A stretch of 5,378 bases of DNA from Clostridia bacterium (GTDB taxonomy: Bacteria; Bacillota_E; RBS10-35; JAJYVN01). The notes under the pieces are model-generated. The model worked only from the letters and a program-made list of their open reading frames with translations. It did no database searches and was not told the DNA's origin. Position 1 is the stretch's first letter, and every line of letters starts with the position of its first letter. The stretch spans positions 1 to 5,378 of the forward strand of contig DAHWHV010000296.1 in NCBI GenBank assembly GCA_027335545.1, read 5' to 3'. This document shows positions 3,586 to 5,378 of the stretch, piece after piece. The position numbers were made by a program, and so were the translations under genes.

Positions 3586-5378
3586 ATGCCAACCATGTCG
3601 CGGATGCACGTCTCCGGGGTCGTGCTGCAGGTCGACGGACGCAGGGCGGTGGTCCTGGCGGACGGCCGTTTCCTGAGGCTGCGCGCGGTCGCCGGGTGGC
3701 AACCCGGGCAGGAGGTCTGGCTGGCGACGGCCCCGCTGGAGGCGGCGGAGCGCTGGCGTCGGGCCCTGACCGCCGCCGTCGCCGCCGCCGGTACCGCGGC
3801 GGTCGTGCTCTCCGGCGGCGCGGTCGCCGCCGCCCTGCCGGTCGCCGTCGTCTCGGTTGACCTCCCCGGCGTCCAACTCGCCGTCAACCACTGGGCGCGC
3901 GTTGTACACGCCACGGCGCTGAGCCCAGGGGGCTCCCTGCTGCTGGAGAGGGCCGGCCCACTGGACCACCAGCCCCTCGGCCAGGCCGTCTCCGATGTCG
4001 TGCAGGGAGCGATGATCGCCGGCGCCTTCCGCACCCCGCGCGCGGCGACCGTCCGGCCCGCCCAGGAGGCCCAGGGCGGGTCGCGCGTGGCCGGTTCTAC
4101 GCGGCACGCATCGGGCGGGGTGCCGACGCACCAGGCCCCCACGCTGGGGACGCCAGCCGAGGCGCGCGCGCGCACCCGTGTGCCACCGGCGCGTGGGACG
4201 GTGCTCGTCGGGGGGGGGCACGGGGGCGAGCCGGCCTGGCCGGAGACCGTGCTGATCGCGGTGGCGCCCGTACGGGGGGGGGAGGCGCGCGTCCCGAGCG
4301 CGGTCGCGGCCGCGGTGCGCTCCGCCGCAGGCGAGGTCCGGGGTCTGCTGGCCAAAGGCGATCTGCCGCGCGCCGTCGTGGCGGTGGCCCGCGGGGGCGC
4401 GGCCGACGTGCGCGCGGCGCGGCGGGACAGCGTGACGCTAGGGGAGTACCTCCTCGCCCGCGACCTCCAGGCCCACGGCGCGCATCTCAACCCGCGTGCC
4501 TTCGCCGGCGAGCCCGTCGCCACCGTGCTCGCGCGGGCGGGGGTATCGCGGGTCGCCGTGTTGGGCGCCCTGCGGCAGTTGGAGGACGGATCGCCGCCAC
4601 ACGCCGCCCCCGCGGTGGTCCGGCCGCGGCCCGCCGTGGGCCCGGCGCCTGCTGCCGACAGCCCCGCCGGCGGCGACGGGTCGGTCCAGCGTGCGGGCGC
4701 GCCCGCCGTCACCGGGACCGCGGCCCTGCCCAAGGCGGGGCCGCGGTCCCGGCCAGCGCCCGCCCGTTCCGTGGTGCCGAAGGAGGGACGAGCGGGCCCG
4801 CTGGGAACGCGGCCGCTCCGCGCGGGCGCCCACCCGGTGACCTCCGTCGAGCCCGGCCACGGCGGCGGCCAGCCGAGCCCCTTGCGGGGGCGGTTGGGTA
4901 CGCACCCTTCCCTCGCACGGCGCCTGCGTCCCACCATGCCGCGGGGCGGCCGTGGAACGGGCGATACCCACCCGGTGTCCCTGGCCGGTGGGGCGAGGCG
5001 AAGCGGCCAGCCGGATGGCGTGTCCGTCCCGTCCGTGCCCCGCCACCCCGGGGGTGTCCACCGGCCAGCGGCGGCGGGGCGCCGCACGGTGACGGCCAAG
5101 GGCAGCCAGGGCCCGCGTGGGATCCCTTCCCCGGCGGCGCACCCCGATGCCCCGGCGCCGCGCGGCAAAGGCCGGCCCGCCCGCTGGCCTGGCGTGCGAC
5201 TGCCCGCGTGGCTGGTACGCCCGTTGACCCAGCCGCTACTGCGGCGTTCGCGGCCTGGCGCCCTTGGGCGTGGCGGGGCCGCTGCCGCCTCCAGCCGATC
5301 GAGCGGCCAGGGTAGGCGCCCGTCCCCTCAGCGGGGCCACCGTGCCGGAGCGAGCCCGACGGGGGCGGCGGCGCGCGG
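3586..5378 (+). CDS. rsgI: RsgI-family transmembrane anti-sigma factor (3' end outside window)
   Basis: RsgI proteins sequester SigI at the membrane and release it after an outside signal and proteolysis. Numbered from ATG 3586, the frame stays open for 597 codons to the window end. Residues 9-48 (VSGVVLQVDGRRAVVL onward) form the cytoplasmic SigI-binding domain. A basic W-R-R precedes one Ala/Val/Gly-rich membrane span at about 60-89. The extracytoplasmic domain resumes at 89-148 (VSVD, then VQLAVNHWARVV) and 222-335 (VLIAVAPV; SVTLGEYLLARDL, matching the S-x-G-x-Y element of B. subtilis RsgI). Three oddities stand out: D-L-P-G (92-95) replaces D-I-N-P, removing the usual cleavage-site Asn-Pro; a low-complexity insertion of about 73 residues splits the domain at 149-221; and a basic Pro/Ala/Arg/Gly tail (336 onward) continues beyond the window. 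No carbohydrate-binding domain is visible. Location and both ends of the domain make the family call firm. Confidence 0.86.
   Translation, partial: MPTMSRMHVSGVVLQVDGRRAVVLADGRFLRLRAVAGWQPGQEVWLATAPLEAAERWRRALTAAVAAAGTAAVVLSGGAVAAALPVAVVSVDLPGVQLAVNHWARVVHATALSPGGSLLLERAGPLDHQPLGQAVSDVVQGAMIAGAFRTPRAATVRPAQEAQGGSRVAGSTRHASGGVPTHQAPTLGTPAEARARTRVPPARGTVLVGGGHGGEPAWPETVLIAVAPVRGGEARVPSAVAAAVRSAAGEVRGLLAKGDLPRAVVAVARGGAADVRAARRDSVTLGEYLLARDLQAHGAHLNPRAFAGEPVATVLARAGVSRVAVLGALRQLEDGSPPHAAPAVVRPRPAVGPAPAADSPAGGDGSVQRAGAPAVTGTAALPKAGPRSRPAPARSVVPKEGRAGPLGTRPLRAGAHPVTSVEPGHGGGQPSPLRGRLGTHPSLARRLRPTMPRGGRGTGDTHPVSLAGGARRSGQPDGVSVPSVPRHPGGVHRPAAAGRRTVTAKGSQGPRGIPSPAAHPDAPAPRGKGRPARWPGVRLPAWLVRPLTQPLLRRSRPGALGRGGAAAASSRSSGQGRRPSPQRGHRAGASPTGAAAR

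Noticed and set aside
3519..5168. Minus-strand open frame of 549 codons opposite rsgI
   Set aside because: Long antisense frames are common where GC is this high. The translation is low-complexity, resembles no known family, and lies opposite a frame with clear RsgI homology, a ribosome-binding site and operon context.

Overview
The window is a very GC-rich bacterial chromosome segment (roughly mid-70s percent GC by eye). All recognisable genes are on the + strand. It holds a Holliday-junction repair cluster (ruvA, ruvB, then a DUF2905 membrane protein) followed by a SigI-family sigma factor and an RsgI-family transmembrane anti-sigma factor. RuvAB plus DUF2905 together with SigI/RsgI is a Bacillota signature, and the base composition suggests a high-GC lineage such as Limnochordia, Thermaerobacter or Symbiobacterium relatives. 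The sequence alone does not fix the taxon.

Layout: 1-171 is leader or the end of an upstream gene, with no confident call. ruvA is 172-759, apparently from a CTG start. 760-1315 is an unusually long ruvA-ruvB gap with no convincing gene. ruvB is 1316-2446 and has a 44-residue C-terminal tail. The DUF2905 gene is 2501-2728. A 65-nt gap (2729-2793) carries a candidate SigI-type promoter (ACCCCC, 19 nt, CGAA) overlapping a perfect inverted repeat. sigI is 2794-3537. A 12-bp hairpin fills the spacer to rsgI. rsgI starts at 3586 (or 3583), stays open for about 597 codons and runs off the end of the window.

How the parts work together: RuvA binds Holliday junctions and loads the RuvB ATPase rings that drive branch migration. 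The DUF2905 protein is a small membrane protein of unknown function that often follows ruvB. SigI/RsgI is a sigma/anti-sigma switch. RsgI holds SigI through a cytoplasmic N-terminal domain, crosses the membrane once, and exposes a sensor outside. The candidate promoter suggests SigI transcribes its own operon.

The most interesting part is RsgI. Its extracytoplasmic domain lacks the Asn-Pro pair of the usual D-I-N-P-S motif, where characterised homologues self-cleave. A Pro/Gly/Arg-rich insertion of about 73 residues splits the domain, two nine-G runs flank one of its core strands, and a long, strongly basic low-complexity tail continues past the window. Together these suggest a divergent version of the SigI/RsgI surface-sensing system rather than an entirely new system.
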